Below, piece by piece: positions 47,518 to 56,704 of a stretch of 64,000 nucleotides of DNA; position 1 is the stretch's first letter; the number at the start of each line of letters is the position of its first letter. The translations under genes were made by a program, and so were the position numbers. This DNA is from Prauserella cavernicola (GTDB lineage Bacteria; Actinomycetota; Actinomycetes; Mycobacteriales; Pseudonocardiaceae): NCBI RefSeq assembly GCF_016595675.1, contig NZ_JAENJH010000001.1, forward strand, positions 620,001 through 684,000, read 5' to 3'. The notes beneath the pieces are model-generated. The model searched no databases and was not told the origin of the DNA. It saw nothing but the letters and a program-made list of their open reading frames with translations.

Positions 47518-49032
47518 TCAGTCCTCGGCGAGCAGCCACTCCAGGCGGGCCAGCGCCACCGGGTAGCGGGCGTCGCCTGCCGGGAGCTCGCGGGCGAGCC
47601 GGTCGTGCACCTCGACGTCGTCCTGGCCCTGCTCGCTCTGCGCGAAGGCCCAGAGCGCGTCCGGGTCCGCCCGGTCGAGCACCGCCGAGCGCAGTGCCGC
47701 CACGAGCTGGTCGCGCTCCGCGCGGATCGCGGGCGCGTCGGAGCGGGCCAGCAACGGCGCGGGGCACGTCGTCGCCGCGGTGGTGACGTCGCCGTCGCGC
47801 AGCGCCGCGCGCACGGTGAGGAAGTCGGCGTCCACGTCGGCGCACAGCTGGTACGGCTTCGCGCGCATCGCCTGCGCGCCGAGCTGGGTGCGCAGGCGGT
47901 GGATCTCGGCCCGCACCGTGGTGGGGTTGCCCTCGTCCCCGTAGAGCTGCAGTGCGAGCTGCTCGGCGGTCAGCCCGGCCGGGTGCATGGCCAGCAGGGC
48001 GAGGATCTCGGCGCGGCGCAGCGTCAGCGGCAGCTCCCTGCCGTTACTGATCGCGACCGGGTTGTCGCCGAGGAACGTCAGCCGCAGCGTGGGCCTGCGG
48101 GTGGCCGCGGCGGGCGTGACCCGCAGGAGATAGCCCCCGGGCAGCGGCTCGATCTGGGCCTGCCTGCCGTCCTCGAGCAGCACCTTGTCGTCGCCCTCGC
48201 GCAACGCCACGCGCCGGGGCCACCAGCCGAGCCGCTCCGCGGCGATGACCCGGCCCGTGGGCGTGAGCAGCGCGCCCGGCTCGCCCCGCAACCGCGCGAG
48301 ATGCGACATGTTTCTGGTCAGCAGCTGCTCGTCCAGGATCTCCATCCGCCTGCGCAGGTGGTTCTCCGCGAGCTGTGCCGTGGCGTTGACCAGCGAGACC
48401 GTGGCCGGGTGCAGGGTGTCGAGCAGCCCGCTGACGTCGATGGCGCCGAGCACCCTGCCCGTGTCGGGGTCGTGGATCGGAGCCGCCGCGCAGGTCCACG
48501 TGTGATAGGTGCGCACGAGGTGCTCGGCCGAGTAGATCTGGACCGGGGCGTCCAGCGCGAGCGCGGTGCCCATCGCGTTGGTGCCGATCGACTCCTCGGC
48601 CCAGCGCGTGCCCTCGCACAGTCCCACCGGGTCGGCCTGCGCGCACAGACCGGCCGGGCCCTCGCGCCACAGGATCGTGCCCTCGTCGTCGGTGACGATC
48701 ATGACGTGCTGCGACTCGTCGGCGATGCTCACCAGCAGCTCTCGCAGCGGAGCCAGCACCGACTGCAACGGGTGCGCCGAACGGACGTCGGCCAGTTCGT
48801 CGGGCTGGTACACCACCGGGGGCCGGAAGTCGTCGGGGTCGATGTCCGCGGCGAGTGAGCGCTGCCAGGAATCGGAGATCACCGAACGTGGTGAGGCCGG
48901 GGGCTCGTCGCCGCTGAGCGTGGCGTCCCGCACCTCTTGGAGCAGCGCGAACTGCGCTACCGGATCCGCCGACAGGCGCAGTGTCGTCGCCGCTCGGGCG
49001 GCGTTGTTGGTCTCGATCGTCTCGGCTGTCAT
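47518..49032 (-). CDS. GAF-domain transcriptional activator with C-terminal winged helix
   Basis: The 504-residue protein has an N-terminal AcoR-like module (ISDSWQRSLAADIDPDD) and a GAF domain (about 80-235; CEGTRWAEESIGTNAMGTAL, HTWTCAAAPIHDPDTGRVLG). The C-terminal region contains an OmpR-like winged helix (LTLRRAEILALLAMHPAGLTAEQLALQLYGDEG, VRAEIHRLRTQLG). There is no AAA+ domain. It sits between the dehydratase operon and the divergent aldehyde dehydrogenase operon and is the best candidate to bind the TGCAACG repeats present at both promoters. The ATG of MTAETIETN was chosen over an upstream in-frame start with a Pro/Cys-rich extension. Confidence 0.85.
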   Translation of the reverse strand: MTAETIETNNAARAATTLRLSADPVAQFALLQEVRDATLSGDEPPASPRSVISDSWQRSLAADIDPDDFRPPVVYQPDELADVRSAHPLQSVLAPLRELLVSIADESQHVMIVTDDEGTILWREGPAGLCAQADPVGLCEGTRWAEESIGTNAMGTALALDAPVQIYSAEHLVRTYHTWTCAAAPIHDPDTGRVLGAIDVSGLLDTLHPATVSLVNATAQLAENHLRRRMEILDEQLLTRNMSHLARLRGEPGALLTPTGRVIAAERLGWWPRRVALREGDDKVLLEDGRQAQIEPLPGGYLLRVTPAAATRRPTLRLTFLGDNPVAISNGRELPLTLRRAEILALLAMHPAGLTAEQLALQLYGDEGNPTTVRAEIHRLRTQLGAQAMRAKPYQLCADVDADFLTVRAALRDGDVTTAATTCPAPLLARSDAPAIRAERDQLVAALRSAVLDRADPDALWAFAQSEQGQDDVEVHDRLARELPAGDARYPVALARLEWLLAED

Positions 49033-49167
49033 CCGGCACTCCGCGGCGTCGTCGGCGGGGGCTGCTGGGCCGCAACAGCGGGAGAGCGGACGTTCCGGCC
49101 CACCAGCAGCATGCAGGTCCGGGCCCGCCCCCGGCAAGCGGAGCCGCCACCAGGCGTGATGACGGCG

Positions 49168-49201
49168 TGCAACGGCGCTGCAACGTCGCGGTTCCTAGGG
49201 T
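49168..49201 (+). promoter_or_regulatory. Aldehyde dehydrogenase promoter with TGCAACG direct repeat
   Basis: TGCAACG-GCGC-TGCAACG (49168-49185), then exactly 10 nt, then TAGGGT (49196-49201) as -10 box. Geometry and sequence repeat those of the dehydratase promoter at 47506-47473. A leader of about 50 nt precedes the aldehyde dehydrogenase start. Confidence 0.82.
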
Positions 49202-49255
49202 CACGGTCGGTGCGCCGACGAAGCACGCACCGAACACGAACAGGAGGGTTGCCAC

Positions 49256-50779
49256 ATGACGAAGTTCGCGGCACCGGGCGAATCCGGCAGCGTCGTCACG
49301 TTCGAACCGCGCTACGACCACTTCATCGGCGGCGAGTACGTGGCGCCCGCCAAGGGGGCCTACTTCGAGAACCCGACCCCGGTCACCGGCAAGACCTTCA
49401 CCGAGATCGCCAGGGGCACCGCCGACGACGTCGACCGCGCGGTCGCCGCGGCCAACGGGGCCGCTCCGGCGTGGGGCCGCACCTCCCCCGCCGAACGCTC
49501 CGGGGTGCTGCTCAAGATCGCCGAGCGCATGGAGGCCAACCTCGAGAAGCTCGCGGTGGCCGAGTCCTGGGATAACGGCAAGGGCGTCCGCGAGACGCTG
49601 GCCGCCGACATCCCGCTCGCGATCGACCACTTCCGCTACTTCGCGGGCGCGATCCGCTCGCAGGAGGGCGGCATCTCGCAGATCGACGAGGATACGGTCG
49701 CCTACCACTTCCACGAGCCGCTGGGCGTGGTCGGCCAGATCATCCCGTGGAACTTCCCGCTGCTGATGGCGACGTGGAAGCTGGCCCCCGCGCTGGCCGC
49801 GGGCAACTGCGTGGTGCTCAAGCCCGCCGAGCAGACACCCGCCTCGATCCACGTGCTGATCGAGTTGATCGCCGACCTGCTGCCCGCGGGCGTGCTGAAC
49901 GTCGTCAACGGCTTCGGCGTGGAGGCCGGCAAGCCGCTGGCGCAGCACCCTGGCATCCGCAAGGTCGCGTTCACCGGCGAGACCACCACCGGCCGGCTGA
50001 TCATGCAGTACGCCAGCGAGAACATCATCCCGGTGACGCTGGAGCTGGGCGGCAAGAGCCCCAACATCTTCTTCGCCGACGTCGCCTCCGCCAAGGACGC
50101 CTTCTACGACAAGGCGCAGGAGGGCTTCGCGATGTTCGCCCTCAACCAGGGCGAGGTGTGCACCTGCCCGTCGCGCGCGCTGGTGCAGTCCTCCATCTAC
50201 TCGCAGTTCGTGGGCGACGCGGTGGAGCGGGTCGGCGCGATCAAGCAGGGGCACCCGCTCGACACCGACACGATGATCGGCGCGCAGGCCTCGAACGACC
50301 AGTTCGAGAAGATCCTGTCCTACATCGACATCGGCAAGCAGGAGGGCGCGAAGGTCCTCACCGGTGGCGAAAAGGCCGACCTCGGCGGGGAACTGTCCGG
50401 CGGCTACTACATCCAGCCGACGGTGTTCGAGGGCGACAACAAGATGCGGATCTTCCAGGAGGAGATCTTCGGTCCCGTGGTGTCGGTGGCGAAGTTCGAC
50501 GACTACGACGACGCCATCAAGACCGCCAACGACACGCTCTACGGCCTCGGCGCCGGGGTGTGGTCGCGCGACGGCAACACGGCGTTCCGCGCGGGCCGCG
50601 ACATCGAGGCCGGTCGCGTGTGGACGAACTGCTACCACGCCTACCCCGCGCACGCGGCGTTCGGCGGCTACAAGCAGTCCGGCATCGGACGCGAGAACCA
50701 CAAGATGATGCTGGACCACTACCAGCAGACGAAGAACCTGCTCGTGTCCTACTCACCCAACGCGCAGGGATTCTTCTGA
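49256..50779 (+). CDS. NAD-dependent aldehyde dehydrogenase (AcoD/ExaC type)
   Basis: The 507-residue protein shows all family landmarks: [36 protein letters not shown], the NAD loop FTGETTTGR, the general-base Glu in [11 protein letters not shown], and the nucleophile Cys in [14 protein letters not shown]. It ends as AcoD/ExaC enzymes do ([18 protein letters not shown]). These oxidise acetaldehyde or propionaldehyde. In this context it would convert dehydratase-derived propionaldehyde to propionate. AACAGGAGGG precedes the ATG. Confidence 0.93.
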   Translation: MTKFAAPGESGSVVTFEPRYDHFIGGEYVAPAKGAYFENPTPVTGKTFTEIARGTADDVDRAVAAANGAAPAWGRTSPAERSGVLLKIAERMEANLEKLAVAESWDNGKGVRETLAADIPLAIDHFRYFAGAIRSQEGGISQIDEDTVAYHFHEPLGVVGQIIPWNFPLLMATWKLAPALAAGNCVVLKPAEQTPASIHVLIELIADLLPAGVLNVVNGFGVEAGKPLAQHPGIRKVAFTGETTTGRLIMQYASENIIPVTLELGGKSPNIFFADVASAKDAFYDKAQEGFAMFALNQGEVCTCPSRALVQSSIYSQFVGDAVERVGAIKQGHPLDTDTMIGAQASNDQFEKILSYIDIGKQEGAKVLTGGEKADLGGELSGGYYIQPTVFEGDNKMRIFQEEIFGPVVSVAKFDDYDDAIKTANDTLYGLGAGVWSRDGNTAFRAGRDIEAGRVWTNCYHAYPAHAAFGGYKQSGIGRENHKMMLDHYQQTKNLLVSYSPNAQGFF

Positions 50780-50781
50780 TC

Positions 50782-51156
50782 ATGCCGGCGAACCGCGTGG
50801 ACGTGACCGACGACGCCGCGGCGTTGCTGCGCACGCTCGCCGCGGACCACGGGCCGCTGATGTTCCATCAGTCCGGTGGTTGCTGCGACGGCAGCGCTCC
50901 GATGTGTTACCCGGCGGGCGAGTTCCGCACCGGCGGCTCTGACGTGCACCTCGGTGACCTGGAGGTCGCCGGGGTGCCGCAACCGGTGCCGGTGTGGATG
51001 TCGGCCGCGCAGTTCGAGTACTGGAAGCACACCCACCTCACGATCGACGTCGTGCCGGGCCGGGGCAGCGGGTTCTCCCTGGAGGCCCCGGAGGGTGTGC
51101 GGTTCCTGATCCGGTCCCGGCTGCTGAGCGACGAGGAACTGGCCGAGCTGGCCTGA
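50782..51156 (+). CDS. DUF779-family protein
   Basis: The 124-residue protein has the DUF779 motif LMFHQSGGCCDGSAPMCYP, with a double cysteine and a third Cys, and PVWMSAAQFEYWKHTHLTIDVVPGRGSGFSLE. The family is almost always encoded next to AcoD/ExaC-type aldehyde dehydrogenases. The cysteines and histidines suggest metal binding or redox assistance, but no activity is established. It begins 2 nt after the dehydrogenase stop. Confidence 0.87.
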   Translation: MPANRVDVTDDAAALLRTLAADHGPLMFHQSGGCCDGSAPMCYPAGEFRTGGSDVHLGDLEVAGVPQPVPVWMSAAQFEYWKHTHLTIDVVPGRGSGFSLEAPEGVRFLIRSRLLSDEELAELA

Positions 51157-51191
51157 GCCGGCCACGACGAACGAGAACCGAGAGGACGGAC

Positions 51192-53066
51192 ATGGGCGGC
51201 TACGCCGAGGCCTACGCGGAGAGCCTGCGGGACCCGGAGAGTTTCTGGCTCGGCGCGGCCGGGTCGATCGACTGGTCCCAGCGGCCCGCGACGGCACTCG
51301 ACGACAGCCGCCCTCCGTTCTACCGGTGGTTTCCCGACGGCCGGCTCAACACGTGCCACAACGCGCTCGACCGGCACGTCGCCGCCGGCAACGGCGACCG
51401 GCTCGCGCTGGTGTACGACTCGCCCGTGACCGGGGAGTCCGCGCGCTACACCTACGGCGAGCTGCTCTACGAGGTCGCGCGCTGCGCGGGCGCGCTGCGC
51501 GAACTCGGTGTCGGCACGGGTGATCGCGTGGTGATCTACCAGCCGATGGTGCCGCAGGCCGTGATCGCGATGCTCGCGTGCGCGCGGCTGGGCGCCGTGC
51601 ACTCGGTGGTGTTCGGCGGGTTCGCGCCGAAGGAGCTCGCGGTGCGCATCGCCGACGCCGAGCCCACGGTGATCGTGTGCGGCTCGTGCGGCATCGAACC
51701 GAACCGGGTGATCGCCTACAAGCCCATCGTCGACGAGGCGATCGCCACGGCCGGGGTGGCGCGCCCCCAGGTCGTGGTGTTCCAGCGGGAGCGGCTGCGG
51801 GCCGAACTCGGCGAGGGCGACCACGACTGGGACAAGTTGATGGCCTCCGCCCAGCCGGCCGCCTGCGTGCCCGTGGCCGCGACCGATCCGCTCTACGTGC
51901 TCTACACCTCGGGCACCACGGGCACGCCGAAGGGGGTGTTCAGGGACAACGGCGGGCACGCGGTGGCACTGGCGTGGAGCATGGCGGCCGTCTACGGCAT
52001 CGGTCCCGGTGACGTGTGGTGGACGGCCTCCGACGTCGGCTGGGTCGTCGGGCACTCCTACATCGTCTACGCGCCGCTGCTGGCAGGCGCGACGACGGTG
52101 CTGTACGAGGGCAAGCCCGTCGGCACGCCCGACGCGGGCGCGTTCTGGCGGGTCGTCGAGCAGTACGGCGTGAACGCGCTGTTCACCGCGCCGACCGCGA
52201 TCAGGGCGATCAAGCGCCTCGACCCGGAGGGCCAGCAGATCGCGCAGTACGACCTGTCGAGCCTGCGCACGCTGTTCCTGGCCGGGGAGCGGCTCGACCC
52301 GGAGACCCACCGCTGGTCGTCGGACTCGCTCGGCGTGCCGGTAATCGACCACTGGTGGCAGACCGAGACCGGCTGGGCGGTGGCCGCCAACCCGGTGGGA
52401 CTGGAGCCGCTGCCGGTCAAACCGGGCTCGCCCACGGTGCCGATGCCGGGCTACGACGTGCGGATCCTCGACGCCGACGGCACCGAGCTGCCGCCCGGTC
52501 GCGAGGGCGCGATCTGTGTCCGCCTGCCACTGCCGCCCGGCACGCTGCCGACGCTGTGGGGCGACGACGACCGGTTCGTGCGCTCGTACCTGTCGCGTTA
52601 CGAGGGCTACTACCTCACCGGCGACGGCGGCTACCTCGACGAGGACGGCTACCTGTTCGTGCTGGGCCGCACCGACGACGTCATCAACGTGGCGGGCCAC
52701 CGGCTGTCGACGGGTGCGATGGAGGCGGTGCTCTCCGCTCACCCCGCGGTCGCCGAATGCGCCGTCATCGGCGTGCCGGACGCACTCAAGGGCCAGCTCC
52801 CGCGCGGGTTCGTGGTGCTCAAGGCCGGGGTCACGGTACCGGAGGAGACACTGCGCGACGAGCTGGTGGCCGCTGTGCGCGCCGACATCGGTGCCGTGGC
52901 GGCGTTGCGCGATGTCGCGATCGTCGAGGCGTTGCCGAAGACCCGCTCGGGCAAGATCCTGCGCGCGAGCATGCGTTCCGTCGCCGAGGGACGCGACGAT
53001 CCGGTGCCCTCCACGATCGAGGACCCCGCGGCGCTGGAGGCACTGCGCGCGGTCCTGCGGGCCTGA
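51192..53066 (+). CDS. prpE: Propionyl-/acetyl-CoA synthetase-like acyl-CoA ligase
   Basis: The 624-residue ANL-family ligase has the acetyl/propionyl-CoA synthetase N-terminal extension (YAEAYAESLRDPESFW), the P-loop LYTSGTTGTPKGV, WTASDVGWVVGHSYIVYAPLL, DHWWQTETGW and the late YYLTGDGGYLDEDGY. The catalytic Lys is in KTRSGKILRASM. The PrpE-like form (VVFGGFAPKELAVRI, WSMAAVYGIGPGDVWW) fits activation of propionate made by the preceding aldehyde dehydrogenase. It starts 35 nt after the DUF779 gene with GAGAGGAC upstream. Confidence 0.88.
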   Translation: MGGYAEAYAESLRDPESFWLGAAGSIDWSQRPATALDDSRPPFYRWFPDGRLNTCHNALDRHVAAGNGDRLALVYDSPVTGESARYTYGELLYEVARCAGALRELGVGTGDRVVIYQPMVPQAVIAMLACARLGAVHSVVFGGFAPKELAVRIADAEPTVIVCGSCGIEPNRVIAYKPIVDEAIATAGVARPQVVVFQRERLRAELGEGDHDWDKLMASAQPAACVPVAATDPLYVLYTSGTTGTPKGVFRDNGGHAVALAWSMAAVYGIGPGDVWWTASDVGWVVGHSYIVYAPLLAGATTVLYEGKPVGTPDAGAFWRVVEQYGVNALFTAPTAIRAIKRLDPEGQQIAQYDLSSLRTLFLAGERLDPETHRWSSDSLGVPVIDHWWQTETGWAVAANPVGLEPLPVKPGSPTVPMPGYDVRILDADGTELPPGREGAICVRLPLPPGTLPTLWGDDDRFVRSYLSRYEGYYLTGDGGYLDEDGYLFVLGRTDDVINVAGHRLSTGAMEAVLSAHPAVAECAVIGVPDALKGQLPRGFVVLKAGVTVPEETLRDELVAAVRADIGAVAALRDVAIVEALPKTRSGKILRASMRSVAEGRDDPVPSTIEDPAALEALRAVLRA

Positions 53067-53149
53067 AGCCCGTTTGAAGGTTTCCGCGCACGCTGCTCGG
53101 ACTCTCTCAGGCGAAGTCTCACTGGGTGATTCAATGACAGGCTTGAACC

Positions 53150-53614
53150 ATGAATGCCGAGGAGCTGAACCGCCACGTCGTGGAGAGCCTCGAGGGAGTC
53201 AGAGTCCTCGAGGGCAACGGTGATCTGTTCTACGTCCACGACCCCGCGGGCGATCTCCCTCCCGAGCGGCAGCTGCCGTTCGCGACGATCGTGACCGGGA
53301 ACAACTACGACCACGTCTCCGACCTCGACCGGCCGGGGGCCTACCGGGTCAACATCGGACTGCCGAAGGCCGGCTACACCGCCCGGTTCGGTGCACCGCC
53401 GGCCGTGCGCGACGAGCACGGCGTGCTCGACACCGGCTACGACTACGCGGCCCGCGACACGGTGCAGCCGCACCCGGCCTACGCGAGCCAGTACTGGGTG
53501 TGCGTGGTCGATCCCGGCGAGGCCACACTGCGGACCGTCAAGGACCTGCTCGCCGAGGCCCACGCCTTCGCCGCCCGTAAGCACGCCAACCGGCTCGCAC
53601 GGCGGGCCGACTGA
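53150..53614 (+). CDS. DUF6194-like protein
   Basis: The 154-residue soluble protein has a conserved-looking core: DLFYVHDPAGDLPPERQLPFATIVTGNNYDH, RPGAYRVNIGLPKAGY and HPAYASQYWVCVVDP. It resembles the DUF6194 family of unknown function, from memory. It stands alone after the propionyl-CoA synthetase-like gene and before a stress-type regulator pair. No catalytic motif can be named. Confidence 0.65.
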   Translation: MNAEELNRHVVESLEGVRVLEGNGDLFYVHDPAGDLPPERQLPFATIVTGNNYDHVSDLDRPGAYRVNIGLPKAGYTARFGAPPAVRDEHGVLDTGYDYAARDTVQPHPAYASQYWVCVVDPGEATLRTVKDLLAEAHAFAARKHANRLARRAD

Positions 53615-53824
53615 CGTCCGGCCGGATCGGCCCGCGGCCGACTCCGGACGAGGCGAACCGCGACGTTGGTCGAACGATCTGGCCACTCCGTGCCGTGTCG
53701 CGGCCGACGGCCAGTGCGGTCCACGGTCAACCTGCGACGACTTTCGGGCACGACTGTCCTGATCCGCCTCAGCCGGCGGCGTGGCGCGGTTTCGTCCGCC
53801 CGGAGGCTGGGCGAAAATGGGGAC

Positions 53825-54217
53825 ATGCCCGCACCGGATCCCTACCCGAACACCCCCTCGCCCAGCCCCGGCGAGTCGGGGGTGACGGTTCGTCCCGAGC
53901 GCCGCGGCGACGCCGTGGTGCTGCGTGTGACGGGCGAGCTCGACCTGATGTCCAGCCCGGTTCTCGACGGCCACGTCGCCACCGCGCTGGAGGAGCCGCC
54001 TCCCCCGCTGCTGGTGATCGACCTCTCGGGGGTCTCGTTCCTGGCCTCGTCGGGCATGGCCTCCCTCGTCGCGGCGCAGCAGGCGGCTGGCGAGAGCACC
54101 ACCCTGCGCGTGGTCGCCACGGGCAGGGCCACCGCGCGGGCCTTGGAGGTGGTGGGGCTGGACCAGCAGCTGCCCGTCCACGCCAGCCTCGAGGAGGCAC
54201 TGGCCGAAGGGCGGTAG
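53825..54217 (+). CDS. STAS-domain anti-sigma factor antagonist
   Basis: The 130-residue protein contains one STAS domain (VLRVTGELDLMSSPVLDG, then LVIDLSGVSFLASSGMASLVAA with the phosphorylatable Ser of the DLSGVxFLxSSG motif). Such proteins bind and inhibit a cognate anti-sigma kinase when unphosphorylated. The anti-sigma kinase-like gene follows 85 bp later. A Shine-Dalgarno-like GGGGA precedes the ATG. Confidence 0.88.
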   Translation: MPAPDPYPNTPSPSPGESGVTVRPERRGDAVVLRVTGELDLMSSPVLDGHVATALEEPPPPLLVIDLSGVSFLASSGMASLVAAQQAAGESTTLRVVATGRATARALEVVGLDQQLPVHASLEEALAEGR

Positions 54218-54302
54218 CGGGAGTCGAGCGCGCCCGGGGCGGGTACTCCCTAGGTGGACGGCCGGAGCGGTCCGGCGACGAAGCCGACAAGGGGTGTCCC
54301 CA

Positions 54303-54743
54303 ATGTGCCCGGATCGACGTCCTCCTGACGCCCGGACACCGGAGCTGCCGGGAGGCGCACTACACCGCAGGAAGGCCGCCCTGCCCCGGCAGGCGAGCGA
54401 GCTGCGCACGGAGCTGCGCGCCTGGGCGCGGGGGCTGGGCCTCACGGAGCAGATCTGCCACGCGATCGTGCTGGCCACCTACGAGGCCGTCGCGAACGTG
54501 GTGCGCCACGCCTATCCCGAGGGCACCACCGGCATGGTGGAGCTGCACGCGAGCCCGCTCCGCGAGCGGGTCGCGGTGACGGTGCGGGACCACGGCCGGT
54601 GGCGGGCGCCGCCCGCGGGGCCGGAAGTCCGAAGCGGCCTCGGCCTGCCGCTGATCCGCGCGCTGAGCGACCGCGCGGAGTTCCGGTCCGCCGAGGCGGG
54701 CACCACCGTGACCCTGATCTGGGAGGTCGCCGCGCCGCAGTGA
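54303..54743 (+). CDS. Anti-sigma factor-type HATPase (RsbW-like)
   Basis: The 146-residue protein is a GHKL ATPase domain of RsbW/SpoIIAB type. The N box is VLATYEAVANVVRHAYPEG, the G1 box is VTVRDHGRWRAP, the G2 region is RSGLGLPLIRALSD, and the domain closes with TTVTLIWE. It would phosphorylate the STAS partner and sequester a sigma factor. No sigma factor gene is adjacent, so its target lies elsewhere. The ATG at 54303 is 8 nt after AAGGGG. Confidence 0.85.
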   Translation: MCPDRRPPDARTPELPGGALHRRKAALPRQASELRTELRAWARGLGLTEQICHAIVLATYEAVANVVRHAYPEGTTGMVELHASPLRERVAVTVRDHGRWRAPPAGPEVRSGLGLPLIRALSDRAEFRSAEAGTTVTLIWEVAAPQ

Positions 54744-54919
54744 CGGCTCCGACGTTTCAGCCCCGCCTGCGGGCCGCCTCGGCGAGCCTGCGGGCCTCGG
54801 CCGCCTGCTGGGACAGGGTGGCACGGTGTTCCTCGTGCCGCTGGCGCTAGCGGCGCTGGCCGCCGTGCTGTGTGCCAGGGAGACCCCGCTGGGCACGAAC
54901 TGAGACGCCGGCCCGGGAC

Positions 54920-55399
54920 TCAGTCGGCGAGGACCTGTTCGCGCAGGATGTCGGCGTGTCCGCAGTGGTGGGCCAGCTCCCGCAGCACCTGCAGGTACAC
55001 CCAGTGAAGCGTGCGCGGTCCGGTCCGGTGGCCGGTCACCACGGCATCCAGCGGAAGATCCGCGACCACCGCCCGGGCCGTCGCACAGGCCTCCCGGTGG
55101 GCCGCCGTGACCGAGGCGACGGTGTCGTCGCCAGAAAGCCGGAAGGATTCGTCAGGGTCGCCCACCAGGCCGAGTTCCGCGCGGGGCGTGCCCCCGACGC
55201 ACTCTTCGAACCACACGCGCTGCATCCACGTCACGTGCTTGACGAGCCCGAGCAACGTCGTCGCCGACGGGACGAGCCCGCGGCGGGCCTGGTCCTCGGT
55301 GAGGCCGTCGAGAGTCGCCTCGATGGCACCGCGGTAGTCCTCGACGAACGCGTCGAGCTGAGTTCGTACGTCCTCCAGCGGCACGGCGAACGCACTCAT
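54920..55399 (-). CDS. DinB/DUF664-family protein
   Basis: The 159-residue helical protein has the DinB-like four-helix pattern with possible metal ligands in LLGLVKHVTWMQRVWF and ELAHHCGHADILREQV. Actinomycete members often act as thiol-dependent (mycothiol) S-transferases, but most are uncharacterised. AGGAGA precedes the ATG. An upstream in-frame start at 55444 is less likely. Confidence 0.83.
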   Translation of the reverse strand: MSAFAVPLEDVRTQLDAFVEDYRGAIEATLDGLTEDQARRGLVPSATTLLGLVKHVTWMQRVWFEECVGGTPRAELGLVGDPDESFRLSGDDTVASVTAAHREACATARAVVADLPLDAVVTGHRTGPRTLHWVYLQVLRELAHHCGHADILREQVLAD

Positions 55400-55461
55400 C
55401 CGGTCTCCTATCCCACTGAGCGACACGGCAACCGCCCCAGTCAATCAGTTCACCGCCAGCG

Positions 55462-55683
55462 GTGAGCGCCGGGTACGGGCCACCGGACCCGCTCGACCGG
55501 CAACTCGATCGACGAGGCCAGCGCTGGACCGCGGTGCGCCGTGTACAGCGGTTCAGGGTTCTGCTCGAGGAGCTGCTGGCCCGCACCACGGACTTCTCCG
55601 TGAGCGGCGAGATCCTCATGGCGCGCTGGGCGGAGTGGGGCACCCGGGCGGTGCCGCTGTCGTTTCTCGCCCGGTCCGGCTGA
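55462..55683 (+). pseudogene. Remnant of a cytochrome P450 C-terminus
   Basis: The 73 codons end in a stretch that reads like the last 50 residues of an actinomycete P450: VQRFRVLLEELLARTTDFSV, then GEILMARWAEWGTRAVPLSF. The haem-binding FGxGxHxCxG segment, which should lie about 60 residues earlier, is absent in all frames of the preceding DNA. Only the terminal beta-sheet region has survived. It is most simply a decayed gene left by deletion between the DinB-like gene and the GlxA-type regulator gene. Expression as a small protein cannot be excluded. Confidence 0.55.
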
Positions 55684-55730
55684 CGCCGCCCGGCCGTGGC
55701 GAGAAGCGGTCACGTACCTAGGATCCGGCC

Positions 55731-56684
55731 ATGCACACGGTGGCCGTTCTCGCGCTCGACTCGGTGATCCCGTTCGACCTGTCGACCCCCGTCGAGGTGT
55801 TCGGCCGCGCCCGGCTGCCCGGCGGGGCACCCGCCTACCGCGTCGTGATCTGCGGGGCGCGGACCGAGGTCGACGCGGGCGTGTTCACGCTGCGCCCGCC
55901 GTGGGGACTCGACGCGCTCGCCGAGGCCGACACGATCGTGCTGCCCGGCTGCGCGGACCCCACCGCGCCGGTGCCCGGGGACGTGCTCGGCGCACTGCGG
56001 CGGGCCGCCGCGTCGGGCACCCGCATCGCCTCGATCTGCTCGGGCGCGTTCGTCCTCGCCGCGACGGGACTGCTCGACGGGCTCCGCGCGACCACCCACT
56101 GGGCGGCGGCCGCCACGCTCGCCGAGCGCCACCCCGAGGTCGAGGTCGACCCCGGCGTGCTCTACGTCGACAATGGACAGTTCCTGACATCGGCGGGAGC
56201 CGCGGCCGGGCTGGACCTGTGCCTGCACCTGGTGCGCCTCGACCACGGCTCCGCGGTGGCCGCCGACGCCGCCCGCCTGTCGGTGATGCCGCTGGAGCGC
56301 GAGGGCGGGCAGGCGCAGTTCATCGCGCACGACCCGCCACCCGCGCCCCGGGGCGCGACGTTCGAGTCCCTGCTGTCGTGGCTGCACGACAACACCGACC
56401 GCGTCCTCACGCTCGACGACATCGCCGCCGAGGCCGGGATGAGCACCCGCACGCTCAACCGCCGGTTCCGTGAGCAGACCGGCACCACGCCGCTGCAGTG
56501 GCTGCTGCGGGCGCGCATCCGCAGGGCGCAGCACCTGCTGGAGGCCACCACCGCGCCGGTCGACACCATCGCCGGCCAGGTCGGCTTCGGCTCCCCCACC
56601 GCGTTCCGGGAACGTTTCAAGCGGGTGGTGGGCACCAGCCCGCACTCCTACCGATCCACCTTCCAGCGGGCGAGCGGCGCCTAG
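55731..56684 (+). CDS. GlxA-type transcriptional regulator (DJ-1/PfpI + AraC HTH)
   Basis: The 317-residue protein combines an N-terminal DJ-1/PfpI-like domain (TVAVLALDSVIPFDLSTPVEVFG; SICSGAFVLAATGLLDG with the nucleophile-elbow Cys; THWAAAATLAERHP) and a C-terminal AraC-type double helix-turn-helix (TLDDIAAEAGMSTRTLNRRFREQTGT; IAGQVGFGSPTAFRERFKRV). The family senses small molecules through the pseudo-enzyme domain. There is no clear target next to it. The ABC permease gene is convergent. Confidence 0.9.
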   Translation: MHTVAVLALDSVIPFDLSTPVEVFGRARLPGGAPAYRVVICGARTEVDAGVFTLRPPWGLDALAEADTIVLPGCADPTAPVPGDVLGALRRAAASGTRIASICSGAFVLAATGLLDGLRATTHWAAAATLAERHPEVEVDPGVLYVDNGQFLTSAGAAAGLDLCLHLVRLDHGSAVAADAARLSVMPLEREGGQAQFIAHDPPPAPRGATFESLLSWLHDNTDRVLTLDDIAAEAGMSTRTLNRRFREQTGTTPLQWLLRARIRRAQHLLEATTAPVDTIAGQVGFGSPTAFRERFKRVVGTSPHSYRSTFQRASGA

Positions 56685-56704
56685 GTATCCACTGTGGACT
56701 GAGA

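Noticed and set aside
42037-53066. Bacterial microcompartment locus
   Set aside because: No BMC-domain or pentameric shell protein genes are present, and the aldehyde dehydrogenase is the non-acylating AcoD type.
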